Of a stretch of DNA of 64,000 nucleotides, positions 33,471 through 46,100 are shown piece after piece (the stretch's first letter is position 1; each line of letters begins with the position of its first letter). Below the pieces are notes generated by a model. That model saw only the letters and a list, made by a program, of their open reading frames with translations, did no database searches and was not told where the DNA came from. Source of the stretch: Byssochlamys sp. IMV 00236 (taxonomy: Eukaryota; Ascomycota; Eurotiomycetes; Eurotiales; Thermoascaceae); assembly GCA_001931875.2 (NCBI GenBank), contig MSJH02000546.1, positions 248,001 to 312,000 on the forward strand. The letters are read 5' to 3'. A program made the position numbers and the translations under genes.

Positions 33471-35250
33471 CTACTCGACCATCTCCTCATCCTCTCCCTC
33501 TCCCTCGCCATTACCCCACAGACCTTCGATCTTAAACTCCTTGGCCCACTCTGTCACGATCTGCTTTGTGTCAGCACCTGGTGCGGCAGCAGTGCTAGCC
33601 TCGGAGCCAGTGGTTGCAGCCACAACTGGGAGAACAGGTGCCTCGACCCAGCCCTGGATTCGGCCATCACGCCAGTCCGTAATCACCGTCATCGCGGCAC
33701 TGTTGATGTTGGGCACACCACCCTTACCCAGACGGCCGCGTTTCCGGGCAACTTGAATCAGGAAGTCGGTGGTTCTATCGCCGCCGGTAGGGAAGAGCGG
33801 TGGGAGGTTGTAAACCTTGAGCAACTTTTCGAAGAGAACCTCAGAGGAGGAAAGGCGGTTCAACAAAAGATTGACAGCAGGAATAGGATCCTCAATGTGC
33901 TTGGGCGGAAGAGCATTCAGAAGGACAAGACGGGCCTGCTCGTCCTGCTTCTTCGACTTCTTGCCAGACCTACCCGCATTCGGGAAGACGATACCTGGGG
34001 AGTCGATAAGCTTCAGCTTGCTGTCCAATTTGACTTCTCTCAGACTAGTGGTGACACCAGCCTCCGCACCGGTAGGGCAGGCGTTGCTCGATCCCTTGTT
34101 GAGACGGGCAGTAAGAGCGTTGATAACGGAAGACTTTCCGACGTTGGGATAGCCGATGACGCCGACCGAGATAGCTCGCTTGAGCTGTTTGCTGTGCGCG
34201 TAGGTCTTGAGCGCCTTGAAAAGCGTTTCCGCAGTACCCTTCACTGTAAGTTGCTTGTGGTCAAAGCTGTGGGCATTAGGGGCACCATTAGATGCCTTCA
34301 GAGGCAGCGTAGGGAAGTATCGTCGCAAATGGATCAGCCATGCCTTGAGCACGGGAGGAGGGACGAGATCGATCTTGTTGAGAATGAGGATCAGTCGTTT
34401 GGATCCACCCTCCGCAGCCATAATCTGACGTTCCACCTCTCTCGATCTTGTGCCCTCTGGGTCTCGGGCGTCAAGGACGTAGAGAATGACATCCGCAGCC
34501 TCAGCAACCTGCTTGAATACCTTGTCGAAGGCCTTTCTCGAACTCTCCTTAGAAGCACTTTGCGCTGCCAGAGAAGGAATATCATCGACAGCAAGACGCG
34601 TGCCACCATCTTCATCATCCTCATCCATTTCATCGTCCTCGTCATCGTCCATCTCATCGTCGTCAGAGTCTTCGTGATCTTCTTCGTATTCCGCAGCCCT
34701 TGCTCTCGCTGATGCGAGCAGAGCTGCCATGGGATTCGACCCGTCTCCATCATCTTGCATCTCATCGTCATCATCAATCAAATCCTCGTCGTCCTCGACC
34801 ATGTCAGCAACTTCTTCATCTTCGGCCTCGTTTTCTTGCGCTTCGCCCTTACGGCGGGCGCGAGCCTCTTCCCGGAGACGCTGCTGCTCTTCCTGCTTCA
34901 GGCGCTTCTTCTCTTCAATATCGTGGAGAATCTTATCCTTGAATGGGAAAAGATTGGGGATGCCAGGGTCCTTCTTGATCTTAGAACGCCATTGGGGATT
35001 CTGATGACAACAGTATGTTAGGAACCGCAATCATTATCTCCAGTGTCATGAAAAAATCTAACCTTCTTCGCCAACTTTCTTTCCTTTCTCTTCTTCGCCG
35101 CGCTGGCTTTCTCGATCTTGTGTCGCAACCGGACAGGCACCCGCTTGGAGCTCTTGCCTGTAGAAGGCGGTCGTCAGTATTTTTTTCTTCTCTCCGATCT
35201 GCACGATAAGACCCAGCAATGACAGTAATTCTCTTACCCAACTTAGTCAT
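33471..35250 (-). CDS. nug1: Nucleolar circularly permuted GTPase Nug1 (GNL3/Grn1 family)
   Basis: Exons 35250-35238, 35157-35063 and 35000-33471 (- strand) give 545 aa. A Lys/Arg-rich N-terminus (SKRVPVRLRHKIEKASAAKK) is followed by a coiled coil and an acidic region. The GTPase motifs are in permuted order: NKIDL (G4, about residue 250), then GYPNVGKSSVINAL (G1/P-loop, about 325), then DSPGIV (G3, about 375). This order defines the YlqF/GNL3 class. Yeast Nug1 works in 60S pre-ribosome maturation and export. The acidic C-terminus ends EGEDEEMVE. The first exon carries only 13 coding nt. The gene is divergent from the HAD phosphatase, 434 bp apart. Confidence 0.94.
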
Positions 35251-35684
35251 ATTGAAAAATTTGCAAACCCCTTCCCTGTTTTCTAAGATGGAGGGTTCAG
35301 CAAAAAAAAAGAGAGGGAACAAGAGACAAGGCGAAACTCGTCCGACTCGGTGCTCTCGACCTTCTCGAACAATTTTGTGCGGGCCCCGAGAAAGTTGAGC
35401 GGCGCCAAGATTTCGCAGCGCTAAGATAAAAGGAAGATGAGTTTGGCCGATCTCCGATCGCCCGCGGGGGAAAGAGAGAGTTGGATTTCAGATCAGCCCA
35501 CGGTTCAAGGCAACTTTGAAGGTCTGTACGATACATTTTCCTTCTTTTCGTTGATTATCCTTTGCTCGGTGTTCGGTGATATTATCAGCTTCACAGAGAC
35601 GTTTAGACCTGCGTCCATTTCATCAACTCATTTCTCCATCTTAGATTGCATTGCTTTTCGTCTACAACCTTGTCCTCCCCCACC
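35251..35684. promoter_or_regulatory. Divergent promoter nug1 / HAD phosphatase
   Basis: The 434 bp between the two ATGs must contain the start regions of both genes. No specific element can be assigned with confidence. Confidence 0.45.
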
Positions 35685-36680
35685 ATGTCTACGGCAGAAG
35701 CGAACTTCTCGGCTCCTCCTGAGGTGCTTACCTTCGATGGTCTGCTGTTTGACTTTGATGGAACCATCATTGATTCTACGGATGGTTAGTATATGGTCAA
35801 TGCATTATCTATCCCTAGAGAACCCAGTACTGAGTTGCATCTCACCGGATAGCAATTGTCAAGCACTGGCATAAGTAAGCAGCCCAATATGCCTTCATGG
35901 CTCTGCGTCGAGACTACAGAGCCATAAGAATGCTATTACTCGCCTTGAATGTTTTGACGAGTTAATAAAACGCCGATCGCTCACACTCTCGCAGGCTAGG
36001 AGAGGAGATGGGCGTGGATCCTAATGTGATTCTTGCTACATCGCACGGACGACGGAGTATCGACACTCTCAAACTCTATGACGAGAAGAAAGCCAACTGG
36101 GAGTGTAAGTCCTTATTTCTCCCGGTACTGTTAGGTCTTTAAGATTGCTTGGCATGCTCTTTCCATGTACAAATTCGCTCATCTTATGATCTGATCACCA
36201 GATGTCAGCGAAATAGAGGGCCGCATCCCAAAAGAATACGGACAAGACGCTGTCGAAATCCCTGGTGCACGAGCCATCCTTGAAAGTCTAGAGAACGCAG
36301 GTGCCCCCTGGGCAGTAGTTACATCCGGAACGCGTGCGCTTGTCGAGGGATGGCTTGCTGTGTTGAAGCTCGCTCATCCCAAGTTCCTCGTCGTCGCAGA
36401 GGATGTGGAGGTTGGCAAGCCGGATCCGCAGTGTTACCTTTTGGGACGCTCCCGTCTGGGTCTGAACCACAGCACGTCGATCCTAGTTGTTGAGGATGCT
36501 CCGTCTGGGGTCAAGGCTGGTAAAGCTGCAGGTTTCAAGGTTCTAGGACTTGCGACCACTCACACGATTGACCAACTTAAGGCGGCGGGCGCGGATTGGA
36601 TCGTCCAGGATTTAAGAAGCGTTGCACTTGTTGGGGTCGATGGACAAGTGAAGATCGAGATCAAGAACGCCTTGCGATAG
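35685..36680 (+). CDS. HAD-family phosphatase, Gpp1/Dog1-like (glycerol-3-phosphatase)
   Basis: Exons 35685-35784, 35853-35874, 35995-36104 and 36202-36680 give 236 aa. The HAD signatures are in order: FDFDGTIIDST (nucleophile Asp23, acid/base Asp25), VVTSGT (motif II), VGKPDPQCYLLG (motif III Lys) and VVEDAPSGVKAGKAAG (motif IV). Its small size and cap type match yeast Gpp1/Dog1, which dephosphorylate glycerol-3-phosphate or 2-deoxyglucose-6-phosphate. In Aspergillus the Gpp homologue feeds glycerol and osmolyte synthesis; which substrate is used here cannot be told from sequence. The second exon is only 22 nt. Confidence 0.88.
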
Positions 36681-39600
36681 GTAAGGTGCTTATGGCTCAT
36701 GCAGTTCAACTGCAAATGGAAAGCAGAGGAGACGATCCTTGAAACAACAAAAAAAAAAGATGAAACCAGGGCAACCAAGACATAGACGTCTCACCACATG
36801 ATACCTTGCATATACTAAGTCACACTACCGAGAGACAAGAAGTGAAGAAGATCCAAGCACGAGGCAAGTAGCCTGACCGCTTCGTTGCGTCCATTGTATA
36901 CCACCTGCCCTATGGAAACAGCAACTTCTGAGACAACATAGAACAAAAAAATTCTTCGAGATCTCGATAAAAGTTGGAAGGATATGACTCCTCACATCCG
37001 ATTGAGCTTTATCACATCAATGATTGTGTAACATGATGTTGCGGCCAAACGTAGAGCGAAAAAAAAAAGCTGCTAGGTATACTCGACCAGTAAAATCCCT
37101 GGACGCTGTGTGAGCAGGCGCCTAGAAACATATCATTTGTCCTCTTCTGCGTTGGTTGGACGAGCCCTGCAAGGTTGCGGAATTGGTATACGAAAGTACG
37201 TTCTCGTGTACCTGGACAAGCTTCCATTGCAGTTCCAAAGGTTAACCGAGGGGCTTCCAAGAAGAAGAAAAAAACCGTCGTGCAGCAGAGCGGCTTCGGC
37301 CAACGTGCCGATTCAGACAATCAGGTCTGCTTGAACACGCAGCTCAACCGCAGTAGTCTCACTGCGAGATGCAGGAAAGTAACTGCACCCTAAAGGGGGG
37401 ATGGTCCAGTAAGCGATTCAGGACATGAAAACGTGAACGGCAATGATTCGGTGCCACCGCAGTTCAAACGGTAGATGCTTTTGTGGGATGTAAGGGGGTG
37501 GTGTTTGGGGAGAAGGTATCTATGGCCACCAGTCCACAAAGAGGCGGCACTTGCTCGAATGCGCTGTAACTAAAACAACACAAATTACAAGCTGGTTTGC
37601 CCCTCGCGGACGACCACCAATATAGAAAAGTACTTCGTGACCCCTTCGCATCTTTTGGCGACACGGTTTCCGAGACTGCAAAAGTCGGCAGCGGCTGAGT
37701 ACATCGTGCTCTAGACCGTGTCTTCGTGAGATCCAAGCCTCGACGGAGACGTAACAGATGGGTCTCTTGCCTAGAGACGTTCTATCAGATCTCGCCACTG
37801 TCTCACAAGTCAGGCCAAGTCTCGAATCATCCAAATATATTCATAGTAATAAAAATAATACAGCGACTCAGACTACACAGCCACTAGTTAGTAGACTCCA
37901 AAGGGAAAAGTAGACGGGGATCAGTGGCGGTGCGTCGATAAATACGATCAATACAGCTGGTCTGTAATTATTGTTGTCTGTCGAGAAATCATAAATAGTT
38001 AGCAGAGTACTATTATTATTATTACGTGTCTTACCTAGGTGCGCTTGTCCCTGGCCGGATTAATGACCGGATAGCAAGTCCGCAAATACCGCATCTGTGG
38101 ACAGGCGATTTCGGTGTCCCAGGCAAAAGAAGCCGCTTTATCCAAGCTTCAGCGCCAAGCGAACCTAACAATACAATACCGCTACAGGGCACCGCGTATG
38201 CCATATGTGTTCCGGCATCTTCGGGGATTTTCAATGCTGAAGATTGAGATCGTACCGTCTCCTGGATAGGGCAGGGCAAGATAGAGAAATCGGCAGAGCG
38301 GCCCGTGTAACTCAAGACCCTAGAGAACCATGTCGATGACAGAGGATCTTTCGCAGATCCCAGTTGCTTACCCCTCCGATGGTGCACAACAACGCCGAGC
38401 TATCCCTTGTTGGTCCGCAAGCCCAGTCAGGTGCCTATCTGCTCCCAGCCAGAAAGGATGGCTTCCCAGGGGTTCGCTGGTGATCTCTAGTAGTTCAGCA
38501 CAACGACTGCATACAGTCATGACTGCCAACTCAGTTGCGCAGGGCCGCGGGCCCTTGACAAGACTCAATCCCCGAAAAACGACTCGAATACGGAGTACCA
38601 TGCTCCCAGTGGAAACTTGGCTAGACATCTGCAGGGCGAGACTGAACGCTCTGGGACGTGCTACTTGGCATTGCCTACCATATGTTTATGATCTCCTACT
38701 TTCCGCGAGGCGACAGGAGCACAGGCTGTGATTTGTCATTGGATAATTGTCATGAGTCTCAACCCAATTGGCGCACCAGTCCTGTGGGAGTGTGACGGTG
38801 TGATCAATCCGCGGACCCTGAATATCGCGGGGAATAAAATGTGTGAAGAGCAGATCTGCCAACCTTGATGTGATCGACAGAATCTCTGAACTATTGATGC
38901 ATTAACCCGATTTGATCACGCTTTTCTATTCCCACCGCGTACCACGCACCAACGGTATACGATGGTCTGTGGCCTAGTGGGGCTGACTGGAAGATTGGAC
39001 AGTACGCCATACGGCGCCAGTCTCTTCTCGAGTCATTTGGAGTTCAGAAAATCTGGGGCGAGCAGAATACTTAGCGTCTGACCGGCCAACTCATGTCAGT
39101 CTTTACCCAAGGATGGACAAAATACTGCACAATTAGATGGCTTATCAACGTGGTGCGGGTAACCAAGAAATGTGTTGTACCGCACGAAGCGCCTCGAATG
39201 TGGTTGCGATATCAAACTTCCCCTTTTAGTCATGACGCCTGGACAAATCGCGCGGATGTGTGTGATGGGGCCGTCCCGAGCCAAGGCGGGTTGTCGTTTT
39301 ACATTCTAACGACAACAACGTGTCCGTTATCTATCCCAAGCTCAGAGGGACACACGACTTTCAGACAGCTCTGTTGGATAGGAATAATAATAAGCCCGAG
39401 ACAACAAGCACTGTCGCCCTTTAGAATAGGCCCTTAGCCTAGGGCCATTCGGAAAAGGAGGAGCTTGGCGAAGTGAAGAGCCCCTTGAGAGGCGTGGACG
39501 CGCGACACAGGTCTAACGCAGGAACAGACCAGGAACGGACACGGCGAGCCAGTGAGAGCGGTCACAGTACATCGGATATCGGGAACCGTGTCTGCAAACT

Positions 39601-40853
39601 TTGACGGGTCAGAAAGCACCGATTCCGCAGAGCCGTCTTCGCTGGGATCAGGGTGCGTTTGTGTATGTGTGTATCTTTGCGCCGACCACAGCGACAGAGT
39701 CTCGTCGAGTGCGTGCCCGGCCTTGAGGAAGGGCATTATGCCCAGTCAATAACAGTCAAGATTGTCGCGACTGGGTCGACGTTCCACGCTGGCGCTGGTG
39801 ATCGGACGGAGCGGCGTCAGCTAAGCAGCGGCTCACCAGCTGTCAGGATTTCGCTGGCGCCTTAGTAGTATTATTGTTTCTAAAGTTCCTATCCTGTGGA
39901 CTCTGACAGTGGTAACAGATACACCAAGCCGTCTATGGCGTCTTAGGTTCAGATACCGGGATCCACCACTCTCCCATGGTCAGCCAGCCCTGACGATGCC
40001 GGGGAGTGCTCCCCAGACGGCCAGCACGCTCGCGATCCCAGGGACAGCGAGCAGTCAAAGAGTGTGGGATCACTGGGATGAGCGGTCGTGGGCCACTAGA
40101 GAAGAGACCTGAGAGCCCCTAGAGACGGAACAGGCCGGACGCCAAGAGGGCGTTGATGGTGGATTCATGTTAAGACGAAGTGGATGGATGGATGGGATTC
40201 TCTCTTCGTTCTACGGTCGGTGGTAACTTCAAGCCGTACCGTCCGTCTCCCGTATTGTTACCGTAGAATCCCCTGGGCCAAGCCAAGCCCCATCCCCACG
40301 CCGGGCCCAGGGACTGCTCCCAGGTACGGTATCGATACGGCGCCAAAACAACACTCCACCGATTACTCCCGTCCATCCAGCGCATCGTCTCGCTTGCCCT
40401 CACCCCCGAAAAGTGATTCCCCCATCATCACGGCAGTTTCAACTCCTTCTCCCTTCTTTGCTGCTTTGCTCTTCATCATAATCCACATCGTCGATCTTTC
40501 TTTTGTCCTTTTTCTCGCCGTCGTTCTCTTGCACACATACTACTCTCTCTCTCTCTGTGTGTACAATCCACGTTCTTTCTACTACCCGCTCTCGATTCCG
40601 TCTCTCGTTTCGTCTACCGCCAGTACATACGTGCATACATTCATTCACTCACTTAATCACTCACTCACTTGTTTAATCCGACCCGACGCCAGTAATTCAA
40701 CTGTCTCTCGACTATCTCTCGTTAAATCCAAGCAGCAACTATCAAACTAATGCGATAGATCGATATCCAACGGCTGCCTGCAGTGCAGCACTCTTCGGTT
40801 TTCTCGCCCATCTTCAATTGATTTCCGCCACTATTTTTCTTTCGTTCGCAACC
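36681..40853. other. Long gene-free region upstream of the homeobox gene
   Basis: About 4.2 kb without a gene I can support. Open frames are short, overlap on both strands and have Ser/Pro/Arg-rich content. The last 500 bp turn pyrimidine-rich (CTCTCTCTCT near 40545; CTCACTCACTT near 40660) and look like the leader of the homeobox gene. Long intergenic regions upstream of developmental regulators are common in filamentous fungi, so extended promoter or non-coding transcripts are plausible. Confidence 0.5.
40750..40758 (+). promoter_or_regulatory. Minimal upstream ORF (ATG CGA TAG) before the homeobox gene
   Basis: A two-codon uORF about 100 nt before the homeobox ATG at 40854, within the apparent pyrimidine-rich leader. 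It could dampen translation if transcribed. Confidence 0.35.
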
Positions 40854-43165
40854 ATGAGCTATATACATCACCCCTATTCGTTCGCAGTCCCTGCGGGGAT
40901 GCCATTGGAGCAGACCGTCACCTATGAGGCCCCAATGCCACATCCGGCTATGGCAAACACAATGGATGGTTACATCTATGCACACCCCCCGTTCGAGATG
41001 GCGGAGTTCTACCCGCAGCCCACGGTGATGGAGGACTATGAAGAATACGCAGAGAACTTGTCACGGCCGCGTTTAACCAAAGAGCAGGTGGATACACTGG
41101 AAGCTCAGTTTCAGGCCCACCCGAAGCCAAACAGCAACGTCAAGCGGCAACTAGCATTGCAAACCAATTTGACCCTGCCCAGAGTTGCGGTTAGTGAATC
41201 ATCGTCCATGACCAACTGGGATTCGTAAACTGACAGTGCTCGCAGAATTGGTTCCAGAACCGCCGGGCAAAGGCCAAACAACAGAAACGGCAGGAGGAGT
41301 TTGAGAGGATGCAAAGAGACGCCAGTGAAAAAGCCAGTCAGGATAAGACAGAATCCAGAGATGACTCCAGCGACTCGACAGAGACTCAGGAAAAGCAGGA
41401 AGAGGAGGAAGAACACGATGCTGGGAAACAGCTGACACCCATGCAGACGCCAGCGCGCACGGGCGATGAATCAAAACTTAGCGGCAGCGGTTCCGCACGG
41501 GCAAGACACCAGAAGACAAAGAGTGAGGTCACGAGAGAAGCGACGTTCGCTTCCTTGCAAAGAGCGCTCAATGCAGCTGTGGCGGCTCGGGGCCAGTACG
41601 CAGATGGAACCATCCAGCGACGAGGGTCCGATATCGAAGCCTCCATCCACAACTCGAGCGCATTTGCATCCGCTGATAAGAGTCAGGACACACCGAATCC
41701 GTCTTTTCCACAGTGGGAGAGCAGCAGAGATTCGTCGATGTCTTGGGGTGCTTCCCAGAGCCCCGAGGAGACCTTTGGTTTTGGCAGCTTGAACGCGGCC
41801 CATAACCTCCACTCTACGGAGGGCGCCCTGAACGTTCCTCAGTTGGAAAGTCCACCGAATCAGAGCACTGTTACTGAGGACATGTTTGGTGAGGTACAGT
41901 TTGGTCAACAGGCCGCTGAATGGGGAAGGCGTATGCAGACTCCTACGGATGCGATTCGTCATCACGCCAGTTCAGACCAACTATACAACTCGATGCAGTT
42001 TTCAACTCTTCAGGCCTCTGACATGGCATCATGTCGACGTGGTTCCTCCTCAGAGGAGCTTGCTGATTCTTTCGGTAATATTGGCATCAATACTATTCGA
42101 CACTCCCGAAGCATGCAGCAACTCCCTCATCGAACGGATGGCACCACCTGGAGACACCCAGAAAAGGAACTGGATATTGCTGCGCGAAGGAAGCGCCCGA
42201 GGCCAGCTGCCATTGGCACAGGTTCATCCCGATCCTTGGTTGGGCCCCCTTCCATGTCGCCTACGAGAAGAATCCCCAGCTTTGGTACCGGTCATCATGT
42301 TATGAGACATGCCAAATCACATCAGAATCTTGGTTCTCGAGGGTATGCCGGTGTCCGGAAATTCTCCGCTGCTCAGCGCTCTCCACTTGGGATCTCGAAC
42401 TTTGCAGAAGCTGGGGTCTTCAATTCTGCTAATGTGGAAATGGGTTCGATGCTGCCACCTTCTACGTCTTCCAGCTCGTTGGCACCACCTACGCCTCTGA
42501 CTCCTGAAGACTTGCAACACTTGCTTCCATCCACCCCGAACGAGAGCAAGTTCTGCGCAAGCGCTCAGCACGATCAGAACCATCTATTCCCAACCACGCA
42601 GCCAATGCAGATCAATATTGCGTCGCCTCCTTCTACGCCCATGACGGTGGATGTGTTCTCCCAAATGCAGTATCAGAACATGGCGCCGCCAATGTCGGCA
42701 CCTGCTCATTATACTACCTTCCCGGAGTGCTCGCCCTGTTCTGGTGCGCCTTTAACAGCGAGAAGCTGGGCTGATGGAGCTCCCATTCCATCGCCAGACA
42801 ACTCCTCGTTTCAGTCGGGCATCCACATGCCCCAACCGACTCATATTTCGCCGATGGCTTATGAGCAGTCTCTGCAACCTTGCAGCGATGCAGATAACTG
42901 GCCGCTGTCAGAATCTGCGCCGATGCTCAGTCCGATTAAGAGCTCCAACACGCCACCTTCAGCCATGTCGGACCGTAAGGCAACAGAATTCCTCATCCAG
43001 GAATTTCCAAAGCAGCAAGAAGCCCATCGCTTCGTCGCGCAGCAGTTGCCCCAGCAGAAACACAAAAGTTACACGTTCGCCAATCGAACACCCAGCGACT
43101 TTAATCACGAACTTCCCCTTGGGAATGGTCTTTTGCATGATGGCGTCCATGCGAGGCCAATGTAG
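40854..43165 (+). CDS. hbxA: Homeobox transcription factor (Htf1/HbxA type)
   Basis: Exons 40854-41189 and 41246-43165 give 751 aa. The homeodomain covers about residues 71-127: RPRLTKEQVDTLEAQFQAHP, then SNVKRQLALQTNLTLPRVA, then NWFQNRRAKAKQQKR. The 56-nt intron falls directly before NWFQNRR, in the recognition helix. The remainder is long, disordered and rich in Ser, Pro, Gln, Met and His; an acidic/Lys block lies just after the homeodomain. The domain sequence matches the Htf1 group: M. oryzae and F. graminearum Htf1 control phialide and conidium formation, and Aspergillus HbxA/Hbx1 affects development and secondary metabolism. Assignment to hbxA rests on memory of the homeodomain and needs a search. 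The start at ATG 40854 (MSYIHHPYSF) is preferred to an in-frame TTG upstream. Confidence 0.85.
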
Positions 43166-46100
43166 CAATATTCAGGATTTATGTGTTCCTATATATGAGC
43201 TGTGGCAGTATTCTGCCTCCGATGTGATTTACAGGTTTTCTTTCTTTCGCTTCCCTTGGCTACTTCTAGGATATACCCGCCTTTTTGGAGGTCTATTTCA
43301 CTGTCTCATATCTACTTCCTCTCATACTGGGGCATTCGGTATTTATCTGCTTATCATGTTTTGTCATTATTACTTACCCTCGGCACTATTCCTGCTTTTC
43401 CCTCTGGGGCGATGAACAGTCTCTGGCATGGTTTTATGGGGTTCGAGTCACTTTTCTCTGGACAGTCTTTTCTTTCTCTCTTCTCTCTCTCTCTTCCTCT
43501 CTCAGTTCTTTGTCTCGCGGTGTGGGTATCTGTCTGTCTTTACAAGCGCCTCCTTAAGCAGCATTCCCGGAGGGTCTATTTTCTTGTCACGCATCTAGCG
43601 TGTCGAGCCCTCCCGGCGTAATTACATATTAATATATTCGGCGGTCTTGTGGATGCCACAGACCAAGTATTTTCATCTACAGTTGTGGCTTCATGTGCAT
43701 CTATCTATCTTAGCTGTCAAGGGTAATATCCTATGAAAGGACGCGTCCTGTTCGCTACTCTCTTAAGGGTCGATCACACGATCGAGAAAGTCTGATTGGG
43801 CTCATCTGCGGTGGCAAAGCTTTCCATCATATTAAGTCAAACTGACTGCTATCTCTAGGCCCACTCCGAACATGAGTTGGAGAATGCCTACATGATCAGC
43901 AAGTCAGAATCCTAACAAACATGTTTTGGTAGTATATATCACAATGACTTTTATCAGAAGGGCCTAGTCTCTCGTCGATCGAAACGGCGAAAGTTCCATA
44001 CAGCAAAAGTATTGTGCACTTGTACAGCATATTTCCCGACAGCTCGCCGGTAATATACGCAATCGCCGTCATAGTTATAAGAAAACGGTCGTGCGACAAC
44101 CGCACAATTGGCACCGTCCATCATTGCCCGATGTTTCAGTCCACGGGGCCAATTACCTGCTGATCGCCGTTGAGTGACATTCTTGTCCCCGGCAGACCTT
44201 AACAGCAGCCTGTATGGATAATTACAGTACATACATTCGAAAGATAGGCGTCGGACTATCGGACAAAGAAAAATTTTGTGTCGTTTGGGCTCCGCGCGGG
44301 ATAATTAAATAGTTAACGGCTTAAGTATTAGTTATCTGGTTTTGCTGGGATGCACGTGCCAGACTGGCAGGCGGGATTGGATGCGATGGATGAACAGCCA
44401 AGTCTACCCAGTCTGGGCACTGGGAACGAGCGCATCGACATTATTATTATAGCATGCATTAAGCATTGTTTCGAAGCCTCTTCTGTTTTCTTGCTGTCCG
44501 GAATTCAGTATACAGCATGGCTCTCTTTGCAATCAGTGCGGATAGCCTCTGAATAGTATGTACTGTACATACTCATCTCCAGCGTTGCTGTTCTCGATCT
44601 ATTCTTCAGGATGAGGATTCGACGGATCCATCATCGTTCGAATACGTAAGTGCCGAGTCCTTGGTTAGTTAGTTATGAATACCCAACCCCGTGGCTACCT
44701 GCCCGAGGAAAAGAAGAAAGAAAAAAGAACGCATCCGTGCTCAAGAACGGATGGAGACTCAGGGGCTGATACTTACTGGCGCTAGACTATCTAAGTATGT
44801 ATATAAAACAGACCGCGGTAAACAACTTCGGCCTGATCAACCGGACTTGTGGTTCCGACCGCACCCACAAACAACAACTGACGCAATGGCAAAGATTATT
44901 TCAATTAGTTAACTATATATCATAAAGTGGTCGATCTTAATCGCCGATTCCCACAAACCTCTCAGTAGTAGTTACAAGGTGCTCTTTCTGGTCGTCATGG
45001 CGAAGGCTGGCATAATGCTATGGAGAGCTACTATGGAACCCCGGCGTGGAATGTCAGTAATTAATAGATAGACTTTAACTCTCATTGTCGTGACGCTCCA
45101 TTCTAGCAGATAAGTGCTATGATGTTATTTGGGCAGTATCTAGTCAATCTCCGGGAATAACTACGATGGATTAATGCTTTTTTTTTTCTCTCTCTTCGTT
45201 TACCGGCATCTAACAGGTAAGGAAAGCCCACGATTTCTGACAATCAGAACTAGATGAGAAGCATATCTAGATACCTTCCGACCAGCTATTTTGCCAGTCT
45301 GCTCATGCGACCCCTCTAAACGGCCAATATCACTTTCTTTTTTAGGTCTCCATCCGCATTGCACTAAACAATACCGTACACTATACATAGGCATATTAAT
45401 GTGTATATACATATATATATGAATATAAAAACAGACAAATCACTTCCTAATTCCATTAACTAATTATGCTCGCACTTGACTACTGCCCTTATTCTCATTA
45501 TGAGACTATATATATATATATGCGTCTACTATATCCGCAAGGTAAGTTAAGCCCGACCTAGACACACGTATGCTCAATTTTATATCTGCCTAAATATAGA
45601 CACAACAAGAATAGTTAGTTACTTAATGTTGAAATGGTCATATAACTCAGCTACTGGATAAGTAAGTCCTATACTATCTATGTAACGTTACTCCTTGGCA
45701 ACAAAGTTAAAATATATAGAGAGATATACTATATATATTGTTAACGTCTGTCATGTCATCCGTTTGCAGCAAGTTTTTGACAGGATAGAATCTACTAGAA
45801 CAGTAAGGTCTAGATTCCTTGTATATTATATGCTATAGGAGATCAAGATAGGACTAACCCCTTCCCCAAAAAGAACTCGATTTAAGCAAGAAATCCAAGT
45901 AATCAACCTAGCAATTAGCTAGGTGGTTCAAATCAGGCTATGCTTCCGTGTAGGATTCGATAAAATCACCAGCAGGTCTGGATAGAATATTATAGGTATT
46001 GCATGTCCGCTCAGATTCAATATTGGAAACAGAATAGGCTATATGCCTAAGTGTCCGATTGGAAGGAAGGCCCATGTGCAATTAAGAAATCATCACGGGG

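Noticed and set aside
38330..38731. 133-codon frame in the homeobox upstream desert as a gene
   Set aside because: Composition is Ser/Arg-rich with no motif, and overlapping frames on the other strand are equally open.
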